A program made the translations under genes and the position numbers. Below, in pieces: positions 29,732 to 38,560 of a stretch of DNA of 64,000 nucleotides. Under the pieces are notes generated by a model, which saw nothing but the letters and a program-made list of their open reading frames with translations, was not told where the DNA came from and did not search any database. This DNA is from Aurantiochytrium sp. KH105. Its lineage: Eukaryota; Sar; Bigyra; Thraustochytrida; Thraustochytriidae. Where the stretch lies: the NCBI GenBank assembly GCA_003116975.1, contig BGKB01000106.1, positions 124,001-188,000 on the forward strand, given 5' to 3'. Numbering within the stretch: the first letter of the stretch is position 1; the number at the start of each line of letters is the position of its first letter.

Positions 29732-30829
29732 CTAGAATGTTGATGGGTCTACCGCGGCTTTTCGGCTTCTCTCGCTTGAGAGAGGAAGGTGCGCCAACGC
29801 TGAAAAAGCATTTAGCGGAAAGGTCTCGGGATGATCTTGGCTTGTATCGAGCACGTGCCATGGCTTTGTGTCGTCCGTGGCAACGTTAGAAAGAGGCGTA
29901 GAGTCTACCCGAGCGTCGGTCTCAATGCGTACAAGCGCTCGCTTGTCACGGCCAACAAAATGTGTCAGGTACAGACCCGAGTCCGTTGCGCTAAACGCGC
30001 AGCTGACAGGCCGGCACAAGTCGGTTTGAATAGTTTCCACGACGCCTGAGAGGAGATTGACACGCACGAGAGAACCGGTTGGACGCAAGGCGTAGAGTTC
30101 TGCGGAAGCGTCGCGGGCGAGAGCTGCGAGATTGACGGATGCAAGATCAAGTTGTGGTTCGCGAGCCCAGGGCTCAGCGTCGCAGGTGAGGTAGACGCTC
30201 AAGTTAGCGCCTCGTTCATCGAGGGCCAAGGATGTGCACGGGGATGACAGCATGATACGCGCGTCTTCACGGCCGTCTGGGCTGATAACGAGCAGAGCTG
30301 GTGTAGCAGCGTCGGCAACGGCGAAGCGATCACGTTTGCGCAAAAAGGCAATGCCAACGGGGTTGACAGCCTTTAGTGGTATCATGCGACTGTATTGGAG
30401 GTTACCGCGCTTATTCACACGCAAGAGATGTATACACGACTCGCCCTGGATAACAGCGGCGATGGAACCGCGCGTCTTGCCCCAGCAGATGGCACCGCAT
30501 TTTGTCTGTTGGCCATGTTTGGCAGCAAGTGTCTTGTTGATGCGTACCGGAATAGGGCACTCGTCAAGCACTGTCAAAGATCGAGAACACCGAAGGCACA
30601 AGCGTCGCGCGTTTCCGTGGTCAATTTCGGCACGCACTTCTGGTGCAGTCGCCGCGAGCACTGCGTTGGATGCCTTTTCCCACTTTTTGCAGACGAGATT
30701 GGCGGATGCGATGAGCTGCAGAGGCGAGAGCCATTCGAGAACGGCTTGCAAGGTTTCCGATGGCAGGCGTTCATTCACGGGACTTTGTGTCAGCGCGTCT
30801 GCCATGACACCAACTTTTCGCGCAGCCAT
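29732..30829 (-). CDS. F-box protein with probable beta-propeller C-terminus
   Basis: This is a 365-residue protein. Residues about 20-60 form an F-box (LPSETLQAVLEWLSPLQLIASANLVCKKW), the Skp1-binding motif of SCF ubiquitin ligases. Beyond residue 90 the chain is rich in short beta-strand repeats with aromatic and Asp/Gly turns (GCRSIAA-, RDRFAVADAATPALLVIS-, DSGLYLTHFVG-type), which suggests an irregular propeller as substrate domain; this is inference. A Cys-rich patch (LCLRCSRSL) lies between the two. Two in-frame Met codons (1 and 9) are possible starts. A TGATAAATA sequence on the minus strand at 31001-31010 resembles the one before NAF1. Confidence 0.75.
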   Translation of the reverse strand: MAARKVGVMADALTQSPVNERLPSETLQAVLEWLSPLQLIASANLVCKKWEKASNAVLAATAPEVRAEIDHGNARRLCLRCSRSLTVLDECPIPVRINKTLAAKHGQQTKCGAICWGKTRGSIAAVIQGESCIHLLRVNKRGNLQYSRMIPLKAVNPVGIAFLRKRDRFAVADAATPALLVISPDGREDARIMLSSPCTSLALDERGANLSVYLTCDAEPWAREPQLDLASVNLAALARDASAELYALRPTGSLVRVNLLSGVVETIQTDLCRPVSCAFSATDSGLYLTHFVGRDKRALVRIETDARVDSTPLSNVATDDTKPWHVLDTSQDHPETFPLNAFSALAHLPLSSERSRKAAVDPSTF

Positions 30830-31850
30830 GACGGGCCAGCCTGGGCGAAGCGTTTCGGCGAGCTGGCGAGGCTGGCTGGCTGGCCAAGCCAGCGTGGCAA
30901 CGCGGTCCCGCTCTTTGGCTCGAAAACAGAGAAGCCAGCACGGCTGACTCGATCCTGCTCGGACCTCCCAGGGAGTTTTCGTTTTTGACCAGCTGGCTGA
31001 CTATTTATCATTCACTGTCAATCTACGTAGTAGGCCTTGGCCTGAACCAACCAAGTAAGGAGACGGTGCACGCCCTTTCTCTCTCTGAAAATCACCTCGA
31101 AAGTTCTCAAAGGAGACAGACGGAACTGCTCTTTACGAATCGTAAGAAAAAGGGTAGCGGGCCTGACTGTGAGCGCGCGCAGCACTGCAGCTGGCTGCTT
31201 CCCCCATTCTTTCCTTTGCTCTTCTCCCCGCGCCCATCTCAACTCGCGCCGTCTCGTCTGGCCTTTCCTGGTCTTTTCTGCTCTCGTCGCGCTTCGACCG
31301 AATTCGGGCCGAGTTCGGTCTGTCCGCGCGCGCATGAAACAGCCGCATGGCATGTCCCCGCGCGCCGTGCCTCTCGGCGCCGGGACCTCGCGCGAGCGCC
31401 GCGGCGGCGCCTGGCCTCCCCGCCGGAGCTGGCCGGCCGGCTAACGCGGCGTAACGCACTTTTGCGCAACGCTTTTCCGCCGCTCCCCGGCCGGCTGCCT
31501 GCCCGCCGGGCGAACGGGGAGGAAGAAGGCGGCGCGAAAGTCGCGGTCACGAGCGCGCATTCCGCACTTGCGCGGGGGAATAGGCCACTGTGGAGGGCGG
31601 CGGCGCAAGTGCGGCTCGCGGGCCCGTGTCCCCGGCTGTGTCCAGTCGCGCGCAAGTGCAGAATGGGCCGCGGGGAAGGGCCTATCGCGGCGGCCGCAAG
31701 TGGAGAATGGCGCAGGGAGCCCTTGCACGCGCCGCGAGTCCACGAAAAGCAAACTCGAATCGTGCGCGCGTCGGCTGCGCGAGCGAGGTCATCGTGCGCG
31801 CGCGTCCGGGCCCGCGCAGCGAGGGAGAGAGCGAGCGAGGGCGGGCGAGG
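30830..31850. other. Divergent promoter spacer between F-box and PDZ genes
   Basis: A 1.0-kb spacer. The half nearest the PDZ gene is GC-rich and contains the cluster of GCAAGTG motifs annotated at 31562-31705; the half nearest the F-box gene is less biased and contains TGATAAATA (minus, 31001-31010). ORFs through it have no domain. Confidence 0.55.
31562..31705 (+). promoter_or_regulatory. Four GCAAGTG motifs upstream of the PDZ gene
   Basis: Within 144 bases there are three sense copies, GCGCAAGTGCGG (31603-31614), GCGCAAGTGCAG (31650-31661) and GCCGCAAGTGGAG (31693-31705), and one inverted copy (CCGCACTTGCGCGG, 31562-31575). The last two sense copies share a longer form in which AAGTG is followed by GAGAATGG or CAGAATGG. 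They end 145 bases before the ATG at 31851. Density and orientation suggest a promoter element; no factor can be named. Confidence 0.5.
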
Positions 31851-33836
31851 ATGGCGTCGCCGGCGGAGGCCGTGCCGAAGAAGAGGCGGTCCGGGGCCGC
31901 GCGCAAGGAGCGGCTCTCGGCGTCGGCGATTGAAAAGCTGCACGAGATCGAGCTGTCTCCTTCGGAGACGGTCTCGCTCGCGTTCGAGGAGGGCCCGCTC
32001 GGGCTGCAGATCCTGGACGTGCCGCGCAAGGGCGTGCTCGTGTGGCACCTCAGCGGGCAGGCGGCCGCGCTGGGAAACGGCGCGCTCCGCGTCGGATCGC
32101 GCGTCGAGGCGGTGGCCGGTGTGTCTTGCGAGAATAAGGACCTCGAAGACGTCTTCGAACTTGTCAAAAAGAACCCTCGTCCTCTTGAGATCACCTTTCG
32201 GCTGCCCATGGCGTCGCGGCCGAACACGCCCGGGGACGCGCCCGTCCCTGCTGTGGAGACCTCGAGAGCGTCCACGCCCTCGTCGACCTCTTCGTCGTCG
32301 ACGTCGGCATCCAAACCCGCAAGCAAGGCAGAACCCGTGTCGCCCTCGACTCCGCCAGGACAGACGCAGGTGCGACTCGAGCCCGTGAAGCGGTCGGTCT
32401 CTACGCGGCTGCGCAACTTTACAGAGTCGGATGCGCATGGCAAGTCCCAAGAACTCTCCAAAGAAGCGCTGGACCGCGCGCAGAACCCGCGGAGGAAGGA
32501 CGACACGGTATGTGTGGTTTTTCGCAGCGGACCGCTTGGTCTGCAAATTTCGGATGTAGGCAAGCGCGTCTTGGTGACTTCTTTTGAAAACAACCCGGAC
32601 GGATCAATGGGCCAGGCCGAAAAATCGGGCATGGTGCACTTTGGATACCAGGTTGTCAAGGTCGGGCAGTCCGAGTGCGAGGGCATGAGCATGCACCAAA
32701 TCGGCATGTTGGTGCAAAAGCAGAAGCGCCCCGTGGCAATTACCTTTCGTAAGCTTTACGAGCGACGCAACCCTGCCGATGATCCTGCGCGTGCTCGGCG
32801 GCGGCGACGATCCCAGTCCAAATCGTCATCAACAGCGGCAGCGGCAGCACCAGTCGCACAAGGAGGAGCGGACGCTGAGCCCGTTGCAGTCCCTCCTTCT
32901 GTGGCGTCTGGCATGTCGGAGACTGGATCGCTGGCAGGAATGAGCGAAAGCGAAGGCGAGCCCGAGACGTTGCACGGAGAATCGGCAACGACCGCGACGC
33001 CCGAAGATGAGGACGCGGAGGAGGAAGGCGAGCAGAACGTGATGACGGAGTGTGAGTGCGGAAACGTTTCGATGCAGGAGAGCGCGCTGTCAAACACGGA
33101 TCCAATGTACTTTCACTTTGTGATGCTGTGCAAGTCGTCGCAAATCCAGATTCTGCTTGACCACGAGGCCACGCTCTCTGAAGCGACGGACCCAAGCAAG
33201 CATCCAGCCTTTGAGCTGAGCTCGCTGCACATGCCCACGCTGTACAAGCGTGTCAATGCGGAGGAGATCCAGTTTCCTGATTGGCCGACGTGGATTCGGA
33301 TGCAGTATTTGGACGCGTACATTTCACAGAGCCAGCGCGTTGACGGAGAGGACGATATTGAGAACCCGGACGATCTCTCTCCGGAGCAGGCGGCAGTGGT
33401 AGCAGCAGAGATTGTTGAAGGACCGATGGCTGGCAAGCCCGGAGCGGAAACGTCAGAGAAGGCGGAGCATGACGAGAGGCTCGTGCCGCCGAATGAGCAG
33501 TGCGCGTATTGCAAGGCTAAGCGCGCGCTGCGGCAGCGGGCGAACACCTTGAATGACGACATGTACATTCACTTTGCGCTGCTGTTCAAGACGGTCAAGA
33601 TCCAGGCAGAGAATTCGACGAGGAACCAGGAGGGCTACGTGGAGTACCTTTCGAGTGTTGACGTGGAGGATCTCTACCGTTGGTGCCAAAAGGACGGCAT
33701 TTCCATGCATGAGTGGATGCAGTGGATCAAGAAACAGTGCGCCATCTCTTACGAGGAGTACCTTTACAAGATTGCGCTTTCGGGTGACGTGGAGATTGAC
33801 CTACGTGACATGATTAAAGAGAGTGTGCCTGCTTGA
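31851..33836 (+). CDS. Double-PDZ protein with a duplicated uncharacterised C-terminal module
   Basis: This is a 661-residue, soluble, scaffold-like protein. Two PDZ-like domains, about 43-125 and about 218-305, share the carboxylate-loop motif GPLGLQI (EEGPLGLQILDV and RSGPLGLQISDV) and a late ITFR strand. An acidic, Ser/Ala-rich linker follows. Two repeats of a roughly 95-residue module begin at Cys401 (C-x-C) and Cys551 (C-x-x-C): each has D-x-MY-x-HF-x-x-L-x-K-x-x-x-IQ, then LSS-x-x-x-x-x-LY, then a Trp-rich helix with W-x-x-W-I. I do not recognise this module. The ATG at 31851 was chosen because upstream codons are Arg-rich spacer and include the promoter-like motifs; Met at 31707 is a less likely alternative. 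Confidence 0.82.
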   Translation: MASPAEAVPKKRRSGAARKERLSASAIEKLHEIELSPSETVSLAFEEGPLGLQILDVPRKGVLVWHLSGQAAALGNGALRVGSRVEAVAGVSCENKDLEDVFELVKKNPRPLEITFRLPMASRPNTPGDAPVPAVETSRASTPSSTSSSSTSASKPASKAEPVSPSTPPGQTQVRLEPVKRSVSTRLRNFTESDAHGKSQELSKEALDRAQNPRRKDDTVCVVFRSGPLGLQISDVGKRVLVTSFENNPDGSMGQAEKSGMVHFGYQVVKVGQSECEGMSMHQIGMLVQKQKRPVAITFRKLYERRNPADDPARARRRRRSQSKSSSTAAAAAPVAQGGADAEPVAVPPSVASGMSETGSLAGMSESEGEPETLHGESATTATPEDEDAEEEGEQNVMTECECGNVSMQESALSNTDPMYFHFVMLCKSSQIQILLDHEATLSEATDPSKHPAFELSSLHMPTLYKRVNAEEIQFPDWPTWIRMQYLDAYISQSQRVDGEDDIENPDDLSPEQAAVVAAEIVEGPMAGKPGAETSEKAEHDERLVPPNEQCAYCKAKRALRQRANTLNDDMYIHFALLFKTVKIQAENSTRNQEGYVEYLSSVDVEDLYRWCQKDGISMHEWMQWIKKQCAISYEEYLYKIALSGDVEIDLRDMIKESVPA

Positions 33837-34571
33837 GCCAAGTCTGTCTATTTGAGTCTGTCTCTTGCTTTATCCCGAACATACATAATACATGAATTGA
33901 GCATTGCATACTGTCTGGCTGATGTGTACCTTCTTTATTTTTAAAATGTGCTGCCTGTGCGTGTATGTTTGAGGAGGTGAGGGGATTTGAGTGAAGAATT
34001 TGGATCTAATGAGAGGGTTTGGATCTAATGAGAGGGGCTTGGATAAGATGAGGGCGGTTTGGATAAGATGAGGGCGGTTTGGATAAGATGAGTGGGGCTT
34101 GTATAAGATGAGGGCGGTTTGGATAAGATGAGTGGGGCTTGAATTTAATGAGAGGGGCCTATCCAAGCCCCTCTCATCTTATCCAAACCCTCTTCATCTT
34201 ATCCAAACCGTGAAAAAGGTCAAGGAAAAGGTGGGAAAAAAGGCTGACGAAAAAGCTGACGAAAACACTGAAAAAGAAGTTTCTTTCTTTTTCCTTTTTC
34301 ATTCCAAAGGCGCTTTGGGTGACGTGTAAGAGTCGTTGTGGTCGAGATTTACCACCAAGGAAGGATGGCAAATATGCTTCTCCTGCGGATGACCGCAAGC
34401 GGTACGACAGGTTTCTCTCTGTAGTACTGAGAGTAGACAACGTATTTATTCGTGAAAAAAGAAAAAGAAAAGAGAAAGCGTCGTCGCAGCAAGCAGACTC
34501 TGCGAGAAAAAAGACATATGTAACACTTACAAAGAGAGAATAAAGGTCTGCTGTGCGTGCGCACAAAGTGA
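33837..34571. other. Convergent 3' spacer with an inverted minisatellite
   Basis: A 735-base spacer between the 3' ends of the PDZ (+) and PNO1 (-) genes. It is AT-richer than average and contains the 20-bp minisatellite at 33999-34209 (see there). The remainder shows nothing recognisable. Confidence 0.6.
33999..34209. repeat. 20-bp minisatellite, eight direct units then two inverted
   Basis: About eight direct copies of a 20-bp unit (consensus TTGGATAAGATGAGGGCGG plus T, with variants GGATCTAATGAGAGGGG) run to about 34158. They are followed without a gap by two copies in reverse orientation to about 34209. The direct and inverted parts can fold back on each other at the junction (AGGGGCCTATCCAAGCCCCT region, 34152-34171). 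Open frames across it simply translate the repeat and are not genes. Confidence 0.92.
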
Positions 34572-35285
34572 TCAGAAGCGCTCGTTCATGCGGCTGGCGA
34601 CGGTCCGCATCTGGTTGTAAACCTTGCCGGGAGGCGCACCAAGGATGAGTTTGCAGATGGCGTCACGCGCAATTTTAATGTTCTGAAAGGAGCCGAGAAT
34701 GTGAATGCGCTGGTCAGCAACGACGATACGGGTACGAGTAGCATTCTCAATCGCGTACTTGGTCTTTCCGCCCTGGCCAGCAATACGACCAATGGCGCGC
34801 GAAAGATGGTCGCCGTGGAGCATTTTGACATCCTTGACCTCGAAGCTGTCGACAAAGAGGTCCTCAAGACGCAGGAGGGCAACAGCGTCCTGAACATCAA
34901 AACCCATGGCAAAGGCCTGGACAAAGTCTGCGGCACGGGCAAGGGCACCGGGATCGTCGGTCTCTGGCGAAGTCTTCATTTCGACGCTACGCGACTTGGG
35001 GTTGAAGCGGACGTGAAGTTTCATGTGCTGCACAAGCGGGGTGAGGATGTTCTCCCACTGCTTTTGGAGGGGGGTGTATCGGTGCGGAGGAATGCGCACG
35101 CGACGGTACTGTGTCTCCCCGCCGGCGACCTGCTCCGCGGTGAGGGGCGCAAACTTGATGCGGTTGCCCGGGCCAAGCTCGTTGTTGTTGGTGTTGTTGT
35201 TGTTGCTAACGTTGCCAGCGGCGCTGGCGGCGAGGGCCTCCTGGGCCATGCTCTCCTGAGCGATAAGGCCCGAGTCGATCTCCAT
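34572..35285 (-). CDS. PNO1: RNA-binding protein PNO1 (Dim2/Rrp20), KH domain
   Basis: This is a 237-residue ribosome-assembly factor, close to the family's usual 240-270. PNO1 partners NOB1 and binds the 3' end of pre-18S rRNA in pre-40S particles. A short Asn/Ala-rich N-terminus precedes YRRVRIPPHRYTPLQKQWENILTPLVQHMKLHVRFN, the degenerate first KH domain, and the second KH domain, GRIAGQGGKTKYAIENATRTRIVVADQRIHILGSF, with the GxxG-like loop GQGGKT. The C-terminus ARDAICKLILGAPPGKVYNQMRTVASRMNERF is the family signature. I chose ATG 35285 (MEIDSG); the frame is open upstream but lacks conservation-like sequence. It is divergent from the SET gene. Confidence 0.95.
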   Translation of the reverse strand: MEIDSGLIAQESMAQEALAASAAGNVSNNNNTNNNELGPGNRIKFAPLTAEQVAGGETQYRRVRIPPHRYTPLQKQWENILTPLVQHMKLHVRFNPKSRSVEMKTSPETDDPGALARAADFVQAFAMGFDVQDAVALLRLEDLFVDSFEVKDVKMLHGDHLSRAIGRIAGQGGKTKYAIENATRTRIVVADQRIHILGSFQNIKIARDAICKLILGAPPGKVYNQMRTVASRMNERF

Positions 35286-35736
35286 CTTCTCTTCTTCCTT
35301 TCTCTCGTGCGGTTCGAGCGCGCAAAGCGAGCGAGCAGGCAGCGGAGAGTGCGGGGTGACGGGTTCCTCCTGAGCACGACTTGCGAAGGCTAGCGCGTCT
35401 ACGAGCGCGTCCGCAGCGAGCGCGAGCGCGTGCGACCAGAAAGGAGTTCTGTCCTCACCGCCACCCAAAAACCACTCGCTGCTCGAAATGTTCCCCGTGT
35501 TTCCTCTGCGCAACCCAAATTGTCTTCACATTTCTTCGCCTCGACATCGAGGCCATTGGCAGAGCGAGCCGGGCAGACGAGATTTGCTCGCTCAATCCGA
35601 TTGCTCGCCGGACGTCGCGCTGTTGCAGTACACGCGTCCCTGAGAGCGAGACGGGACGTGAAGAAGCTGCAAGATTTAAGCTTTTGAGGCGTGGCGGGGT
35701 CGAGCGGGAAGTGGGAAAGCGGAGGCCGAGTCCACC
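35286..35736. other. Bidirectional promoter region between PNO1 and SET genes
   Basis: A 450-base spacer separating two divergent start codons. It contains purine-rich stretches next to each ATG but no TATA-like or GCAAGTG motif that I could find. Confidence 0.5.
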
Positions 35737-37182
35737 ATGACGACGCAGCGCGTGAAGGCGCTCGAGGCGTTCTTGGAGCAACGTGGCGCATCTTGGGCTC
35801 GTGGGAAAGTGGAGATGACGACGGAAGGCGTGGTGCATGGATTCGGCGTCGTTGCCAAGTCCACGATCACCGAAGGCGAGGAGATTTTCCGTATTCCGCG
35901 CGAAGCCGCCTTTGGTGCGGGGCTCTTGGCCGGGACGGGCGATGACAACAACGAGAGTGGGAATGAAGACGAGGTGGAGCACCGTGACTCTCAAATGTTG
36001 CATGCTCTGCTACTGCTTGCAGAGCGCGCCAAGGGCAGCGAGACGTCGCCGTGGGCTCCGCTTTGGGCAACGCTGCCCGAACCCTCCACGTATGAGGACT
36101 TGCCGTGGCTGTGGCCTGCGGAGCGTGGCGAGGCGGTCAAAGGCACAGCCCTGGAGCTACCTATTGCGAACAAAAAGACTCGCATCGAAGAGGAGTGGAA
36201 AGCTTTGGTGGCACGTGGCGAGACGAGTGTGGATCTTGAATCGTACGCTCATGCGTGTGGCGTTATTCTGTCGCATCTGAATCCCTTTTTCGGGGGCGCC
36301 GTCGTGCCCTTTGTGTACATGCTTAATTGCAGTAACACGAATGAGCCGAACGTGGAGTTTGAGTCTGAGGAAACAGAGGAAGGAGACGAAGTTGTGGTGG
36401 GTCGTGCTATTCGCGATATTGCTGCCGGCGAGGAGCTTACGCAGGCTTATGGCAATGATATTTCCAATGCAGAGCTTGTGTATCGGTGCGGCTTTGCCCT
36501 GCCCCAAGCTGAGCTTCGCGATGTGGTGGACGTGGGTTACGCAAGTGAAGTGCAAGCAGGCAAGGAGCGGATACAAGAGGTCAATTTGCTTCAACGCGCA
36601 GGTGTGATTGCGGCTTGCGCTTGGGACGGCTTGGAAGACGTTCTGACCATTGAGGTGAGCAAGGATTCTGGTCTGACTGAGCTTCGTGTGGCTTGCGCGG
36701 TGCGGGGCCTTGATGACGCAACTTTGGCTAAATTTTGCGAGTACTGCGGTCTTCGCGGCGCGGAGGCATCGCCACTGAGTGCAGGCAAGGCCGCGGGGCT
36801 TTCGGTAAAGAAGCAGCGGCTGGACGAGATGGACTGTGTCGCTGTGCTTTTGTGTGCGTGTTTGGATGCGGTTGAACGCGGGGAGTGGCCTCCAAGCACT
36901 GCCAAGTCGCACGCGGCGATGCTGGGTGCGGCGCGCAAGAGTGAAGCTAGCAAAGATGAGGAGGAGGAGGAGGACGACGAGGATGATGATGAGGACGAAG
37001 TGTTGTGGGATGTCTTGCGCCCTGTGTTGGCCAGCAAGGCGGTTCAAAATGCATCAGAAGTTCTGCGCGCACGAATGGCGCGCATCGAAGCGAGTGGGAG
37101 CGCACGATCTGGAGAAGTGGCCATGGAGCAATTGGCAGCGGCAGAAACCAAGATTTTGAATTCAGTATTGCAAAGGACATGA
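35737..37182 (+). CDS. SET-domain protein methyltransferase, SETD3/Rubisco-LSMT type
   Basis: This is a 481-residue protein. The SET domain is split by an insertion, as in the SETD3/SETD6/LSMT group. The N-terminal part (about 26-60) carries GVVHGFGVVAKSTITEGEEIFRIPREAAF. The catalytic core shows HACGVILSHLNPFFGGAVVPFVYMLNCSN-type sequence (about 172-200), where most family members read ...P-x-x-D-x-x-NH, so the usual NH(S/C) motif is altered to NCSN. GEELTQAYGNDISNAELVYRCGF (231-253) matches the SET C-terminal Y-G motif. A Rubisco-LSMT-type substrate-binding domain (about 270-400) follows, then an acidic run (about 408-424). Targets in this group are non-histone lysines or actin histidine; which applies here is unknown. 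Confidence 0.87.
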   Translation: MTTQRVKALEAFLEQRGASWARGKVEMTTEGVVHGFGVVAKSTITEGEEIFRIPREAAFGAGLLAGTGDDNNESGNEDEVEHRDSQMLHALLLLAERAKGSETSPWAPLWATLPEPSTYEDLPWLWPAERGEAVKGTALELPIANKKTRIEEEWKALVARGETSVDLESYAHACGVILSHLNPFFGGAVVPFVYMLNCSNTNEPNVEFESEETEEGDEVVVGRAIRDIAAGEELTQAYGNDISNAELVYRCGFALPQAELRDVVDVGYASEVQAGKERIQEVNLLQRAGVIAACAWDGLEDVLTIEVSKDSGLTELRVACAVRGLDDATLAKFCEYCGLRGAEASPLSAGKAAGLSVKKQRLDEMDCVAVLLCACLDAVERGEWPPSTAKSHAAMLGAARKSEASKDEEEEEDDEDDDEDEVLWDVLRPVLASKAVQNASEVLRARMARIEASGSARSGEVAMEQLAAAETKILNSVLQRT

Positions 37183-37741
37183 CGCAAATGCGGCTCACCC
37201 GCTCCCTTCTCCTCCTCGAAAGTAAGAAAACAATGTCCTCATGAAGGAGATTCATTGGGGAGATAAAGAGCTCAACAAAAAAAATATGAAAAATTCACAA
37301 AAGCAAGACAAGGCAAGGCAAGGCAAGGCAAGACAAGAAAGTTCAGTGGCAGCTTGCTGTGGCGAGTCAATAAAGATGAGAATGTGGAAGAAGGAAGAAC
37401 AATGGTGTGACATCTTGTAGAGAATTCATTAGTTTTGTACACAACTTCAGTCAGATTCAATCAGATTGAGCAGGTAGCTGAGTTTGGCGCAAGGATATCT
37501 AAAAAAGGGAGACAGGTATCCCTTTACTCCTTGCGCAGGTCATATGCGCGTTCACGCGTACAGACTCGAATGCCTTGGTGAGTAGTGGTGTGTGATGTGT
37601 GAAGATCTCACGACGGGCGAGACGAGACGAGAGGGGCGATCGCGAAACAAGGGGGGGAACGAGGAAAAGGGTAGAACGTAAGAGAAGCAGCGCCGTTGGG
37701 CGCGAAAAGGGGTCTCGCAGCAAAGCAAAAAGAAGGGAGCT
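37183..37741. other. Convergent 3' spacer with a pentanucleotide repeat
   Basis: A 560-base spacer between the SET (+) and BioD-like (-) genes. AATAAA at about 37369 could be the SET gene's poly(A) signal. An AAGGC array is at 37310-37334. No gene. Confidence 0.6.
37310..37334. repeat. (AAGGC)n pentanucleotide microsatellite
   Basis: Four perfect copies of AAGGC and one variant (AAGAC) in the 3' spacer. Confidence 0.9.
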
Positions 37742-38560
37742 TTACTTGGAGGCAACGGCCGAGCCCATGCGGTTGGTAACCTGGAGGGTCGAGTTGTGCT
37801 GGTCGACGACGTCGAGCAGCTTTTCAATGTCGATGTGCTGGGCATAATGGTCAGCAACGATCGCAGTGCGCTCGCGGTCCTCGGGGCGGAGCTTGTGGAC
37901 TTGCTTGCCAAGATCCTGAAGATCCGGAATGCAGCCGAGCACCTGGACGTCGCAATACTCCTCAAGCGTGCGTTGCGTGTAGTGCTGGACCTCCTCGAGC
38001 TTGTCGGGGCGCACCTTGTTGATGATGACACCACGGACCGAGGTTCCCTCCATGTTGCAAAAGCCATTGTTGAGGAAAAACTGGTCGAGAGTGTTGCCGA
38101 TGCCGCCGTTGAGCACGAGAACAATGGGGAGGCCGAGCGAGCGAGCGACGCGGGCGTTGCTAAGGCCAACGCTGGCGCCCACGCCGCAATGGCCGGTGCC
38201 CTCGACGACGGTAAACTCGTGCGAGTCGTGGACGCGGGCAAAGGACTCCTCGATGGCCTGGAGCTCGTGCGATGCCGAGATGCGGCCCTCGAGGGAAGCC
38301 TTGGTGTATCCCTTCTTGATGAGGACAGGGCTCATGTCGGCGTAGTCGGCGTCGCAGCCAAAGAGCTCCTTGAAGATGGGGGCATCCTTATCGACGCTGC
38401 GGAGGCCTTCCCTGGCCTGGACCTGGACAGACTTTTGGCCGACGGGCTTGATGTAGCCCACACGGTCAAAGACACCTTGGAGCGAGCGCACGAGTCCCGA
38501 GCTGGAGCATGTTTTGCCCGTGTGCTGGGACGAGGCCGCCACGAAGAGCGCGCGCCGCAT
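37742..38560 (-). CDS. Stand-alone BioD/Pta-N-like P-loop protein (AAA_26)
   Basis: This is a 272-residue protein of the dethiobiotin-synthetase-like fold that is usually seen as the N-terminal part of long bacterial and algal phosphate acetyltransferases. The Walker A loop is ASSQHTGKT (residues 9-17, with Lys16). VGYIKPVGQ follows, then the conserved FTVVEGTGHCGVGASVGLSNARVARSLGLPIVLVLNGGIGNTLDQF (about 140-185) with Mg/nucleotide contacts in EGTGH, and VRGVIINKV and VLGCIPD later. No acetyltransferase domain follows, so it cannot be a complete Pta. Start ATG 38560 places the P-loop at the canonical distance from the N-terminus; the frame upstream is poly-Lys/Phe low complexity. A regulatory or CoA-metabolism role is a guess. 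Confidence 0.82.
   Translation of the reverse strand: MRRALFVAASSQHTGKTCSSSGLVRSLQGVFDRVGYIKPVGQKSVQVQAREGLRSVDKDAPIFKELFGCDADYADMSPVLIKKGYTKASLEGRISASHELQAIEESFARVHDSHEFTVVEGTGHCGVGASVGLSNARVARSLGLPIVLVLNGGIGNTLDQFFLNNGFCNMEGTSVRGVIINKVRPDKLEEVQHYTQRTLEEYCDVQVLGCIPDLQDLGKQVHKLRPEDRERTAIVADHYAQHIDIEKLLDVVDQHNSTLQVTNRMGSAVASK

Noticed and set aside
33870-34166. 98-codon minus-strand ORF with repeated LIQTALI units
   Set aside because: It is only the translation of the 20-bp minisatellite.
33999-34209. CRISPR-like array
   Set aside because: Units are contiguous with no unique spacers, and the genome is eukaryotic; it is a minisatellite.
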